Assembly (NCBI RefSeq): GCF_036021035.1
Contig: NZ_CP107930.1
Span: 310,001-374,000, forward strand
Source: Kineococcus sp. NBC_00420
Lineage (GTDB): Bacteria > Actinomycetota > Actinomycetes > Actinomycetales > Kineococcaceae
Direction of reading: 5' to 3'
DNA length: 64,000 bases
Every line of letters begins with the position of its first letter. Within the stretch, counting starts at the first letter, position 1. Of this stretch, positions 27,734 to 35,346 are shown one piece after another. Under the pieces are notes generated by a model. It was given only the letters and a program-made list of their open reading frames with translations. It was not told the origin of the DNA and made no database searches. A program made the position numbers and the translations under genes.

Positions 27734-28003
27734 TCAGCGTCCGCGGCGGGCGCTGATACCGGCGACGACGGTGACACCGACCGCAGCGACCGCGACCTGG
27801 AGGATCAGCTCGATCCAGTCGATACCAGGAGTGTCGGCCACACCGAGGGGTTTCGCGATGGCGGTACCGATGAGGGCAGCGACGATCCCGACGATGATGG
27901 TCAACAGGATGGAAATGTTCTGCCGGCCCGGCAACACCAGGCGGGCGAGGGCACCGATGACGGCGCCGATGATGATCGCGGTGATGATGCCACCGATGGT
28001 CAT
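27734..28003 (-). CDS. GlsB/YeaQ/YmgE-family small membrane protein
   Basis: 89 residues from ATG 28003 with AGGAG six bases upstream. Three hydrophobic helices with the family's glycine zipper: GGIITAIIIGAVIGALARLV, then LPGRQNISILLTIIVGIVAA and a last helix near the C-terminus. The family, once named transglycosylase-associated, occurs with Asp23-type stress genes and is stress-inducible in several bacteria. It lies within the minus-strand stress regulon. Confidence 0.88.
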   Translation of the reverse strand: MTIGGIITAIIIGAVIGALARLVLPGRQNISILLTIIVGIVAALIGTAIAKPLGVADTPGIDWIELILQVAVAAVGVTVVAGISARRGR

Positions 28004-28038
28004 GATGCTCCTGTGCTCGAGATGGTCGGGTACTTCAC

Positions 28039-28272
28039 CTAACTGTTCCAGCGGCGCAGCGAACGACGAGCCTTCGCCGACCCCGGCGAATCCCCAGCAT
28101 GCGCCCGGTTCGAGACCAATCGACCGGCTCCCTGCAGACCCCGCGACAACTGCGTCGAACCGTTGCGGGTTTCCGAGCCACGTCCAAGCGCACCGAGCAA
28201 ACCCGCGGCGGCGGGAACAGCGAGGGAGAAGATGATCCAGCGGCGTAGACCACCGGACAACAGAACCCACAT
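28039..28272 (-). CDS. Small membrane-associated protein of unknown function
   Basis: 77 residues from ATG 28272, with AGGAG about seven bases upstream. One hydrophobic helix (about residues 12-30: WIIFSLAVPAAAGLLGAL) followed by a basic, Arg/Ser-rich C-terminal half, so probably a single-pass protein with a cytosolic basic tail. No family recognised. Position and ribosome site argue it is real; it is 35 bases upstream of the GlsB-like gene. Confidence 0.6.
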   Translation of the reverse strand: MWVLLSGGLRRWIIFSLAVPAAAGLLGALGRGSETRNGSTQLSRGLQGAGRLVSNRAHAGDSPGSAKARRSLRRWNS

Positions 28273-28380
28273 GAGACAGCTCCTGACGTGAAGGACACCA
28301 ACGACGGTGAAAGGGTTTCTCGGGCCGCGTTGGCCGGTAGGGAACCACGCAGGACGCAGGCCGTTACCCACGTCCTGCGC

Positions 28381-28425
28381 AGTTCATAGCCGGGCAGTTC
28401 ATAGCCGGGCAGTTCATAGCGGGCC
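28381..28425. repeat. 15-bp tandem repeat between CsbD and small membrane gene
   Basis: Three copies of AGTTCATAGCCGGGC, the last with a small change. It is in the non-coding gap between the genes ending at 28491 and starting at 28272. Confidence 0.75.
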
Positions 28426-28490
28426 TGACTGCAGTCTCACCATCAGACTAGGCGTGAGACCGGCCTTCAAAGCCCCGCCGGTCCCGGGGG

Positions 28491-28661
28491 TTACTTGAAG
28501 GCGTCCTTCACGTTCTCCCCGGCCTGCTTGGCCGAGCCCGTGACCTTCTCGCTCTGACCTTCGGCCTTCAGCTGCTCGTCGCCCTGGGCGTCACCGAGCT
28601 TCTCCTTGGCCTGACCGGTGGCCTTCTCTGCAGCGTTCTTGGCCTTGTCGACGATGCCCAT
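28491..28661 (-). CDS. CsbD-family stress protein
   Basis: 56 residues. ATG at 28661 is chosen because GGAGG lies five bases upstream; GTG 28673 and ATG 28664 are alternatives. The sequence GIVDKAKNAAEKATGQAKEK and the QSEKVTGSAKQAGENVKDAF end are typical of CsbD, a small, highly charged, abundant stress protein. In Bacillus csbD belongs to the SigB regulon; the precise function is unknown. It sits between envelope-stress genes. Confidence 0.9.
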   Translation of the reverse strand: MGIVDKAKNAAEKATGQAKEKLGDAQGDEQLKAEGQSEKVTGSAKQAGENVKDAFK

Positions 28662-28753
28662 CATGTCCTCCACGAGAGTGGTGCACGACCGTCACCCGAG
28701 CGGGCGGCGGAGTTCGAATGGATCCAGTCACCTGGGCCAGATCACGTAGAAGT

Positions 28754-29335
28754 TCAACTGACGCGGGACTGATGACGAGCCCGACGAGCCACACCCAACT
28801 GCACACGAGCCCGAGCATCCTCACGGCCCAGCACCTGCGCCAGATCCGCGGCGACCTCATCAGTGGCAGTGACCACCGACCGCAGATCCGCAGTGGGCTC
28901 GACGACGGCCTTCAACGCCACCACCAACTGCCCACGATCACGCAACACCCGACTCGAGGCCGAACGAACACCCGAAGTCTCGGCGAGCACGTCCGCAGCC
29001 GTGGACGCCGCACCAGCAGGGTCGATGAGCAGTCGCCCACTCTTGCTCGAACCGGGCAGGGACAGCACCCCCACCCCCCGCCGCGGCAGGTGCGCCAGCA
29101 ACCACCACACCGCGAGCAGGATGAAGATCGCACCGGCGATGCCGGCGGCCCACGGCCACCACGCCATCGTGAACGCATCGGTCGCGGTCTTAAGCGTCAA
29201 GGTCTTCGGCGCGGCGCTCCACACCTTCACCAGCCAGCCCGCAGCCCACGCCACCATCGCCACACCCATGACGATGAGCACCAGGCCGAGAACGAGAGCT
29301 AGGAAGCGGTTGAGTCCCAGAACAGCGCGGCCCAT
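28754..29335 (-). CDS. AmaP-like alkaline-shock membrane anchor protein
   Basis: 193 residues with two N-terminal helices (about 8-35 and 60-82) and a C-terminal cytosolic domain resembling the Asp23-anchoring protein AmaP: LLAHLPRRGVGVLSLP then AADVLAETSGVRSASSRVLR and VVALKAVVEPTADLRSV. AmaP tethers Asp23 to the membrane in Staphylococcus; the same role is inferred here. Its ATG overlaps the upstream gene's stop (TGATG), so the two are translationally coupled. Confidence 0.8.
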   Translation of the reverse strand: MGRAVLGLNRFLALVLGLVLIVMGVAMVAWAAGWLVKVWSAAPKTLTLKTATDAFTMAWWPWAAGIAGAIFILLAVWWLLAHLPRRGVGVLSLPGSSKSGRLLIDPAGAASTAADVLAETSGVRSASSRVLRDRGQLVVALKAVVEPTADLRSVVTATDEVAADLAQVLGREDARARVQLGVARRARHQSRVS

Positions 29336-29985
29336 CAGTTCTCCTTCGGGGTGCGAACGGCCACGGCGACCCGCGGGGGCGACTGCAGTGCGGAGAGCCG
29401 CTCGGTGACGGCTGCCTCCACGGACTCCCGCAGACCGGACCCGCCGCTTCCGTGCCCCGTGGCCTGCACACTGACGGTCACCTTGCGACGAGTGGCGGTG
29501 GAGGAAACCCCGAGCACCCCATCAACGTCCGCGGCTGCACCCGAAGCCAATCGCGCCACGTCGCGGGTATGTAGGAACACCCCGGTCTGCGACGTCAACG
29601 GCAAGGTCTTGCGCGATCGCGGTCGCAGCGCGGTCACCACCAGCCAGACGCCGATGAGCACGACGACGACGCCGACCGGGATCAACCACCACACGGGTGC
29701 GAAACCCTGCAACCCGCTCACGGCTGAGGAGGCCCACTGCTTGCCGGAGAAGATACCGGCAGCCACGAGAGCATCACGGAGCAGCAACACCCCCAGCGCC
29801 AGCAGCAGGATCGCGAGGAGAGGGCCGACGACCCCGATGGCACCGCTGCCGCTCTTCTGCGTCGCCGCTCGCATCGCAGCCGGCTGCGTTGCCGGCGTTG
29901 CGGGCATTGCGGGCATTGCCGGCGTTGCGGGCATTGCCGACGTTGTTGTCCCGTCCACGGATGTGCTGTTGAGGTCGTGACTCAC
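29335..29985 (-). CDS. DUF6286-like membrane protein in the Asp23 operon
   Basis: 216 residues from GTG 29985, which overlaps the stop of the Asp23 gene (GTGA). Residues ~18-40 are Ala/Thr/Pro/Met repeats (PATPAMPAMPATPAT) encoded by a short DNA repeat. Two hydrophobic helices follow (VVGPLLAILLLALGVLLLRD and WLIPVGVVVVLIGVWLVVTA). The C-terminal cytosolic domain resembles Asp23-associated proteins: VARLASGAAADVDGVLGVSS and VTVSVQATGH. Likely a second membrane anchor for the Asp23-type proteins. Confidence 0.75.
   Translation of the reverse strand: MSHDLNSTSVDGTTTSAMPATPAMPAMPATPATQPAAMRAATQKSGSGAIGVVGPLLAILLLALGVLLLRDALVAAGIFSGKQWASSAVSGLQGFAPVWWLIPVGVVVVLIGVWLVVTALRPRSRKTLPLTSQTGVFLHTRDVARLASGAAADVDGVLGVSSTATRRKVTVSVQATGHGSGGSGLRESVEAAVTERLSALQSPPRVAVAVRTPKEN
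29888..29946. repeat. 9-bp repeats encoding MPAT/MPA units
   Basis: About six units based on GCGGGCATT/GCCGGCGTT at the N-terminal end of the DUF6286-like gene, all in frame. Confidence 0.7.
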
Positions 29986-30581
29986 TGGACTCGCCTTTTC
30001 TCCGGGGTGGTACGGCGGATGACCTTCGCGACCTGGACCTCGACCGCATCGACGTCCAAGGCAGCGAGTGTCTGCAGACGATCAGCGACGTGATCACGGA
30101 CCGCAGCTGCCACCTGAGCGGCCGGTCGGGGCCAGTGGGTGACGATCTCGACCTGGGCGTGGACACGGTGACCAGCGACGTGAACATCAACCCGCGGGTA
30201 GGAACGGCCCAGCGCTGCACCAAGGGTGGCGCCTAACACCCCGGCGGTGTCCCCGGCAGGGGCGACACCGGAAACCTCGAGGACCGCAGCCTCCGCGATG
30301 CGCTCGACGGCCTTGTCCTTGACCTCCAACGACCCCCGGGCGCCCATTTCGTTGCGCTGCTGGGGCGAGAAGTGAGTGACCTCATCGCGCGGGCGGATCG
30401 CGACTGCACTGCCCCGCGACGTCACCGCCTCCCGACGACCACCACTGTCACTGACGTCGTTACCGACCTTGTTACCAAGGTCGTCACCGGCGTCGTTACC
30501 GGCGTCGTCACCGACAACCGTCTGCCCGTCGGCTGCACCATCTGCTGAGGTGGAGTGGGCGCCGGTGCGGGTTTCAGCCAC
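29982..30581 (-). CDS. Asp23/Gls24-family envelope stress protein
   Basis: 199 residues from GTG 30581, which overlaps the end of the small upstream gene by eight bases. The first ~70 residues are acidic and disordered, with (N/D)DAGNDAGDD repeats. The conserved domain starts at GSLEVKDKAVERIAEAAVLE and includes YPRVDVHVAGHRVHAQVEIV and VAAAVRDHVADRLQTLAALD. Asp23 proteins form envelope-associated assemblies under alkaline or envelope stress. One of three or four related proteins in this cluster. Confidence 0.85.
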   Translation of the reverse strand: MAETRTGAHSTSADGAADGQTVVGDDAGNDAGDDLGNKVGNDVSDSGGRREAVTSRGSAVAIRPRDEVTHFSPQQRNEMGARGSLEVKDKAVERIAEAAVLEVSGVAPAGDTAGVLGATLGAALGRSYPRVDVHVAGHRVHAQVEIVTHWPRPAAQVAAAVRDHVADRLQTLAALDVDAVEVQVAKVIRRTTPEKRRVQ

Positions 30582-30753
30582 GGCTACGGCCCGGCACCAG
30601 GGCAGCAAGATCAAGCTTGCCTTCCAGATGCGCACCGATGACGTAGCCGACACCGGCGAAGAGCAGAGCCAGGACGAACCAGCCAAAACCGCCCTGTTGG
30701 GCGATCAGGGCCAGGAGCAGACCGGCGAAGATTCCGACGATCGAGGTGGGCAC
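30574..30753 (-). CDS. DUF2273-like small membrane protein
   Basis: 59 residues. GTG at 30753 is chosen over TTG 30765 because GGAGG lies six bases upstream. Two hydrophobic helices (IVGIFAGLLLALIA and WFVLALLFAGVGYVIGAHL) fit the DUF2273 proteins that accompany Asp23 genes. It overlaps the next Asp23 gene, so translation is coupled. Confidence 0.75.
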   Translation of the reverse strand: MPTSIVGIFAGLLLALIAQQGGFGWFVLALLFAGVGYVIGAHLEGKLDLAALVPGRSRG

Positions 30754-30969
30754 GAGTTCCTCCAAGAAGGGGGCGACCCACCAAGCGGGTCGCGAAGAAC
30801 GAGAACGGCTGCCGAGGCGGCGTCGACGGCGTCCGCACCTCAGGTGACCAGGGGTCTCTCGAGATGTCGGGTGGATCAGCGTCAGCGCAGCGTGGGCGGT
30901 AGAGCGTCGGTGCTGAAGTAATCGGTTTTCACCAACACTTCTGCACCGACCCGTGGCGCCGGGGAGACC

Positions 30970-31503
30970 TCAGGCCGCGTGTGGGGCAGCGAGGTCCTCG
31001 ATGAACACCTGTACCGGAACATCCACCACAGCCGCGACGACCGCGTGGATCTGCTGAGCCACTGAACGGATCGCAGCGTCAAACGCCACGACGACGTGCA
31101 CCTCGACCCGGTCCGTGCGAAGTTGCACCCCAGCGACCCGACGACCGGGCAGGTAGGTCGCGGCCTCACCGAATCGGCCGGAGTGCAGCTCGGTGACGCC
31201 AGGTACGGCTAGCACCAGCGCCGCGACCTCATCAGCGGTCTCGACCACCGGCACCGACACCGCAACAGACGCAGCGACCGGGACAGAAACAGGCGGGACG
31301 GCAACCGGTGTAGCAGAGGAGGCGGCAGCAGCGTCGGTGACCCGGCTGCCGCTCAGTTCCTGCACTGTCGCCGGCCTAGCGGCCGGAGACGTACCGGTCC
31401 AAGCCTCACCCGCTGCATCAGCGTGCGCGGAACCAGCTCCTGCCAGATCAGTGCCCGTGGGATCAGTGCCCATGGGGTCCGTGCCGGGAGTCGAGTCGCT
31501 CAC
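30970..31503 (-). CDS. Asp23-like protein with Ala/Val-rich N-terminus
   Basis: 177 residues from GTG 31503, overlapping the stop of the upstream Asp23 gene (GTGA). The first ~85 residues are low-complexity (GTDPMGTDPTGTD, then Ala/Val/Pro). The C-terminal half follows the Asp23 pattern: VLAVPGVTELHSGRFGEAAT, YLPGRRVAGVQLRTDRVEVH and IRSVAQQIHAVVAAVVDVPV. It lacks the N-terminal GxLxVxDxxVxxIA strand of classical members, so it may be a shortened partner rather than a full Asp23. Confidence 0.75.
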   Translation of the reverse strand: MSDSTPGTDPMGTDPTGTDLAGAGSAHADAAGEAWTGTSPAARPATVQELSGSRVTDAAAASSATPVAVPPVSVPVAASVAVSVPVVETADEVAALVLAVPGVTELHSGRFGEAATYLPGRRVAGVQLRTDRVEVHVVVAFDAAIRSVAQQIHAVVAAVVDVPVQVFIEDLAAPHAA

Positions 31504-31994
31504 TGGACGCGCGGAGCGGAGTCGGTGTCCTCATCAGCGTCGTCGGTGGGCAGGTGCACATCAGCCACAGCAATGTTGACCTCAGTGACCTGCAGGCCGG
31601 TCATCCGCTCCACCGAGGCGATGACGTTGCGGCGAACCCCAGCAGCGAGATCAGCAATCGCCACGCCGTACTCAGCGATGAGGTCGATGTCGATGGCGGC
31701 CTGGGTTTCCCCAACCTCCACCGAGACACCCTGGGAGTGGTTCACCCGACCACCGGGGATGCGCTCACGCAGCGCACCAACCGCGCGGGACGCGCCGCCG
31801 CCCAGAGCGTTGACGCCGGAGACGTCCTTGGCCGCGAGACCGGCGATCTTGGAGACGACGGTGTCGGCGATGGAGGTGGTGCCCTGGTTGGAGACCAGCG
31901 CACCCTCACGCGAGGCACCGTCACGGCTAACAGCCAGGCCGGTGGAACCGGAGGTGGACATGACCTTGGGGGTGGTCTTGGTCTGCTCGCTCAC
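31500..31994 (-). CDS. Asp23/Gls24-family envelope stress protein, first gene of the regulon
   Basis: 164 residues. GTG at 31994 has AAGGAG eight bases upstream; the open frame continues far upstream but is not protein-like there. The domain is canonical: GTTSIADTVVSKIAGLAAKDVSGV in two parts, then GVSVEVGETQAAIDIDLIAE, YGVAIADLAAGVRRNVIASV and VTEVNIAVADVHLP. The acidic tail is short. It is the promoter-proximal gene of a minus-strand cluster that continues to 22737, and faces the sigma-factor gene across a 338-bp divergent region. Confidence 0.88.
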   Translation of the reverse strand: MSEQTKTTPKVMSTSGSTGLAVSRDGASREGALVSNQGTTSIADTVVSKIAGLAAKDVSGVNALGGGASRAVGALRERIPGGRVNHSQGVSVEVGETQAAIDIDLIAEYGVAIADLAAGVRRNVIASVERMTGLQVTEVNIAVADVHLPTDDADEDTDSAPRVQ

Positions 31995-32332
31995 GAGAGG
32001 AACTCCTTCACATCGGTGAGAACACGGAGATTGATCAAACGACAGGTCCGGAGGAGGACGTCCCAGGAAGTTTCCTGTCGCGTTCTGCGGACCGCAGTGC
32101 TGGTAGAGACGGCACGCTGGTCGGGCGACCCTGTCTGAGCAGCTCCGGTTGGTGTCACAGTGATAGAGCGCCGAACAGGGGGAACGTCCCGCCCACTTAT
32201 GTGTGATCTGAATCACATTTATTCGGGTGGCTTCAGGGTCGGGCTGCGGTTGCCCATAACGCCGGGTGCTGGTGCACTCAGCCCGGTCTCCCACCCTGCG
32301 CGAGGCTGACCTGGGATGAGGAAGGCGATGTC
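31995..32332. promoter_or_regulatory. Divergent promoter region: Asp23 regulon / sigma factor
   Basis: 338 bases without a gene between divergent genes. Besides the CRP-type site at 32202-32217, a GGAAC at 32181-32185 resembles an ECF-type -35 element, but no matching -10 was firmly placed. The inverted pair around 32070-32085 (AGGAAGTTTCCT) is a short palindrome. Confidence 0.5.
32202..32217. promoter_or_regulatory. CRP/GlxR-type binding palindrome
   Basis: TGTGATCTGAATCACA has perfect TGTGA-N6-TCACA arms, the consensus bound by CRP-family regulators (including actinobacterial Crp and GlxR). It is followed by TTTA and lies 116-131 bases before the sigma-factor start and about 210 bases before the Asp23 start. 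It is the only such perfect site noticed in the window. Confidence 0.75.
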
Positions 32333-33112
32333 GTGACCGCAGTGCCCGACCCCGCACCTCCCAGCGGAGCCGAGCAATCCCCAAACGCCGACGCCGCACC
32401 AAGTGCTGCGGCCGGTGCGTCAAGTGAGCCGCCGGAAGCAGGCGGTGGCCTTGAGCGACGAGCACGCCCCCGCGGCACCAGCGACCTACACCTGCAGCAA
32501 GACCAGCCCCGCGGCCAACCCGGAACCCCAGACAGCAGCGGGATCTCCCCGGTCCCTGACGACGTCCTGATCCGTCAAGCCGGCCTCGGCGACAAGAACG
32601 CCTTCGCCCAGATCGTCACCCGCCACGGCCCCGCGCTCTACCGCTACGTCTCCCGCATCCTGCACGAGACCACCGACGCCCAGGACTGCGTCCAGGAGAC
32701 GATGCTGAGCGCCTGGAAGAACATCGCCACCTTCCGCGGCGACTCCACCCTTCGCACCTGGCTGCTGGTCATGGGTCGTCACGAAGCGCAGAAAATCCTG
32801 CAACGTCGTCGGCGCCACTTCCCCCAGTCTGGTTCCCGCCCGGTCATCGACTTCGACGATGCCGTCGCGCAATTGCGCGATCTGCACAACGACCCCGAGG
32901 GTGACACCATCGACGCGGGGTTGCTGGCCGCGCTGGACGCCGCACTGCTGCTGCTTCCCGAACGCCAGCGCAGTGTCTGGATCCTTCGAGAGATCGAAGA
33001 CCTCTCCTACGCTGAGATCGCCACCGTCGTCGGGGTCACTCCCGTCGCGGTGCGGGGTCTTCTGAACCGGGCTCGCACGGCGATCACGACGACGTTGGAG
33101 GAGTGGCGGTGA
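32333..33112 (+). CDS. ECF-type RNA polymerase sigma factor
   Basis: 259 residues from GTG 32333. The first ~78 residues are a Pro/Ala/Glu-rich extension not usual for the family. Region 2 follows (FAQIVTRHGPALYRYVSRIL then QDCVQETMLSAWKNIATFRG and LRTWLLVMGRHEAQKILQ). Region 4 is near the C-terminus (LPERQRSVWILREIEDLSYA then EIATVVGVTPVAVRGLLNRA). The stop overlaps the next gene (GTGA). No zinc-binding anti-sigma gene is present; an Asp23-like gene occupies that position. It probably directs the divergent Asp23 regulon (inference). Confidence 0.9.
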   Translation: MTAVPDPAPPSGAEQSPNADAAPSAAAGASSEPPEAGGGLERRARPRGTSDLHLQQDQPRGQPGTPDSSGISPVPDDVLIRQAGLGDKNAFAQIVTRHGPALYRYVSRILHETTDAQDCVQETMLSAWKNIATFRGDSTLRTWLLVMGRHEAQKILQRRRRHFPQSGSRPVIDFDDAVAQLRDLHNDPEGDTIDAGLLAALDAALLLLPERQRSVWILREIEDLSYAEIATVVGVTPVAVRGLLNRARTAITTTLEEWR

Positions 33113-33810
33113 ACACCATGAACAACCCACCCGAGCCGAACAACCTGAACGGTGTGAGCAGCACGCCCCCCCTGAACGACCCGGAAGACACCGGCGACAT
33201 CGGCGTCACAGCCGACGCAGCCGACGCAGCCGACGCAGCCGACGCAGCCGACGCAGCCGACGCAGCCGACGCACAAACATCGGGGATGCCTGTGAAGCGG
33301 CAGGCAGCAGCGCCCCCGGCCCAGGGCGAGGACGGGACTGGCGGGAACGGGACTGGCGAGCAGGGGATCGGCGATCTTCTCGCCCAGGCCACCACCTTGC
33401 TGCGTCAGCACACCGACGCCGGTTGGAAAGCTATCGAGGACACCGTCATCGCCCGTGCCTTCACCCTGTTCCGCCCCTCGGCCCCGGTCCGCGCCCGTCA
33501 TGAGTCCGGCGACTTCTTCCTTGCCTCCGACATCGTCGTCGCGCGGTTGCGCCAGGTCATCGACGACGTTCCCCAGGCCGCGGCCCAACGGATCGTCTGC
33601 ACCACCGGGGAGCGTGACGAACTGGACCTGGTGACCATCCAACTCATCGCCGCCTACGGCGCGCCCCTGCTCGATCTCGCCTCCCGCGTCCACACAGTGG
33701 CGCTGCGTCAATTGCGGGAACTGCTCGGCGGGTTGGCTCCGTTGCCGGCGCAGGTGCTGACCCACGTCCACATCGGCGACGTCTCCAACGATCCTCGAAT
33801 CGTCAGCTGA
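33109..33810 (+). CDS. Asp23-like protein coupled to the sigma factor
   Basis: 233 residues; GTG 33109 overlaps the sigma stop and has GGAG six bases upstream. Residues ~34-55 are seven ADA units. After a Gly/Gln linker, a domain from ~90 resembles Asp23: WKAIEDTVIARAFTLFRPSA, DIVVARLRQVIDDVPQAAA, LDLVTIQLIAAYGAPLLDLA and a final VLTHVHIGDV strand. Its position where an anti-sigma gene normally sits suggests that it controls the sigma factor, perhaps by reporting envelope stress. This is inference. Confidence 0.75.
   Translation: MNTMNNPPEPNNLNGVSSTPPLNDPEDTGDIGVTADAADAADAADAADAADAADAQTSGMPVKRQAAAPPAQGEDGTGGNGTGEQGIGDLLAQATTLLRQHTDAGWKAIEDTVIARAFTLFRPSAPVRARHESGDFFLASDIVVARLRQVIDDVPQAAAQRIVCTTGERDELDLVTIQLIAAYGAPLLDLASRVHTVALRQLRELLGGLAPLPAQVLTHVHIGDVSNDPRIVS
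33211..33273. repeat. 9-bp in-frame tandem repeat
   Basis: Seven copies of GCCGACGCA encoding the Ala-Asp-Ala array in the Asp23-like gene. Confidence 0.9.
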
Positions 33811-33889
33811 GCTTCCGCACCTCCCATCGCTGCCCACCCGATCGCACCGCACCTCACTGACCTCACTTCACTTCACTTCAGAAGATTCG

Positions 33890-34441
33890 ATGTCCAACCG
33901 TCAGACCGTTATCCGTTCCCTGCACGACCTGGGCCTGGCCGCATGGTTCGGTGGTTCGCTTTTCGGAGCAGTCGGGCTCAACGATGCCTCCACCGCGGTG
34001 CGCGAGCCTGCGGATCGCACCACCGTCGCTGCCGCCGGCTGGGCCCGCTGGGCACCGGTCAATGCTGCAGCCCTCACCGCGCACACCATCGGCGGTATCG
34101 GCCTCATCGCCGGCAACAAGAAGCGTGTCCTGGCCCAGGCAGACACGCGTTTCAACACCATCGTCAAAGCCGGACTGACCTTGACCGCCATCGGGGTCAC
34201 CGCCTACTCCAGCATCCAAGGTGGTCGCCTCGCAGCACAGACCCCCGCTCCCGCAGCCGGGGCCGTGGATCCTGATTCCCGCACCCCCCAGCAGGTTGCC
34301 GCCGCGCAGAAGCAGCTGAAGATTCTGCAGTGGACGATCCCCGCCCTCACCGGGGTGCTGTTGGTCTTGTCTGCTCAGCAGGGCGAGCAGCAGAAAGCTT
34401 CCCAGGTGGCCAAGGGCCTGCTGCGTACCGCCCGGAAGTGA
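33890..34441 (+). CDS. Conserved actinobacterial membrane protein of unknown function
   Basis: 183 residues from ATG 33890. Three or four hydrophobic segments (AAWFGGSLFGAVGL, AALTAHTIGGIGLIAG, VKAGLTLTAIGVTAYS and IPALTGVLLVLSA). A short Pro/Ala linker lies at ~118-130 and the tail is basic. The N-terminal RSLHDLGLAAWFGGSLFGA pattern is one I associate with an uncharacterised actinobacterial family. It follows the sigma/Asp23-like pair by 79 bases on the same strand. Confidence 0.75.
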   Translation: MSNRQTVIRSLHDLGLAAWFGGSLFGAVGLNDASTAVREPADRTTVAAAGWARWAPVNAAALTAHTIGGIGLIAGNKKRVLAQADTRFNTIVKAGLTLTAIGVTAYSSIQGGRLAAQTPAPAAGAVDPDSRTPQQVAAAQKQLKILQWTIPALTGVLLVLSAQQGEQQKASQVAKGLLRTARK

Positions 34442-34540
34442 CTCCCGGCAACGACTGTTGGACGAGACCGTTGATTGCTGAGTGATCGACGCGCCAGCAG
34501 CGGCGGTCAGGAGTGCAGTCAGGCAGGGGAAGCAAGCAAG

Positions 34541-34579
34541 ACTGGGACCATCGACTGGGACCATCGACTGGGACCATCG
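34541..34579. repeat. 13-bp tandem repeat
   Basis: Three exact copies of ACTGGGACCATCG in the 255-bp non-coding gap between the membrane protein gene and the small gene at 34697. The 13-bp unit is incompatible with a coding repeat. Confidence 0.85.
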
Positions 34580-34696
34580 AACAGATGAAACCCTGTGTGA
34601 GGAATCCTTACCGGATTCAACGGGTGGCTGCGCCAGAAGCGGAGCTGTCTGTCCAAGGCGGCGTCGTCGAGGTCAGCCAGGCCTCATCATGCGTAC

Positions 34697-34981
34697 ATGA
34701 CACTTACCTCACCGGTGCCGGACCCGGCTCCTGGACCCATACCGCCTGAACTTGGAGAAGGTGAACTGCTGGTGAGGTGGTGGGGTGAGCAGCACCCCAC
34801 CCGACGCCGTCAGCTGCAGCAGCTGCCGGAAGGGCAACCACTACCGCAAGCCGTCGCGGCCGATCTGTGGCGTTACGGGGTGAGCTGCCCGCTGGTCCTG
34901 CTTAATGAGCGGGGTCGGGTGGTGCGTCGGGCGCTACCCCCCCGTGCGCTGCTCAACCTCGTCGCCGCGGCCACCAGCTAG
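34697..34981 (+). CDS. Small protein, paralogue of the gene at 889
   Basis: 94 residues from ATG 34697. Pro-rich first 20 residues, then LLVRWWGEQHPTRRRQLQQL, LPEGQPLPQAVAADLWRYGV and a short beta-rich end with VVRRALPPRALLNLVA. Aligning by eye with the product at 889-1143 matches WW, R-x-R-x-L-x-x-L, G-x-x-x-P, A-x-x-L and GV. Function unknown; no membrane segment. Confidence 0.6.
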   Translation: MTLTSPVPDPAPGPIPPELGEGELLVRWWGEQHPTRRRQLQQLPEGQPLPQAVAADLWRYGVSCPLVLLNERGRVVRRALPPRALLNLVAAATS

Positions 34982-35346
34982 CCCCCGCCCCTGCTGGACG
35001 GGGCGCGCACCTTCCAGGCCCGACCAGGGTTGACGACCATTGACCAGAGGTGAGTCGACGCCTTGACAGCGGCGCCGACCACGGCCATTCAACGCGCACC
35101 CGATGCTCCAACACCTCGTGCTACCGGGTCGAGCACAGCCCGAACTCCCCAAACCCCTCGAACTCCGTCACCGTCTTCACGATGGTACCCACCACCTCCT
35201 GCCAGTACCCCGCACTCGATCACCGGCCGCCCCGTGGGTGCGGGCGAGGTCGTACCCGTGAATCTGGACCCGGGGCTGCAGAGCCCCGATGAACGCTATC
35301 GAGTCCATCGGCCCCAGATCTCGGCCATCAGCGTGCTTGGGTGGTC
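34982..35346. other. Gene-free stretch before the amber-interrupted HATPase
   Basis: About 365 bases with no supported gene. A minus-strand frame from ATG ~35310 (MDSIAFIGALQPRVQIHGYD) is open for about 45 codons, but there is no supporting family or ribosome site. Several CG-rich short repeats occur around 35120-35165 (CCCCGAACTCC type). Confidence 0.4.
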
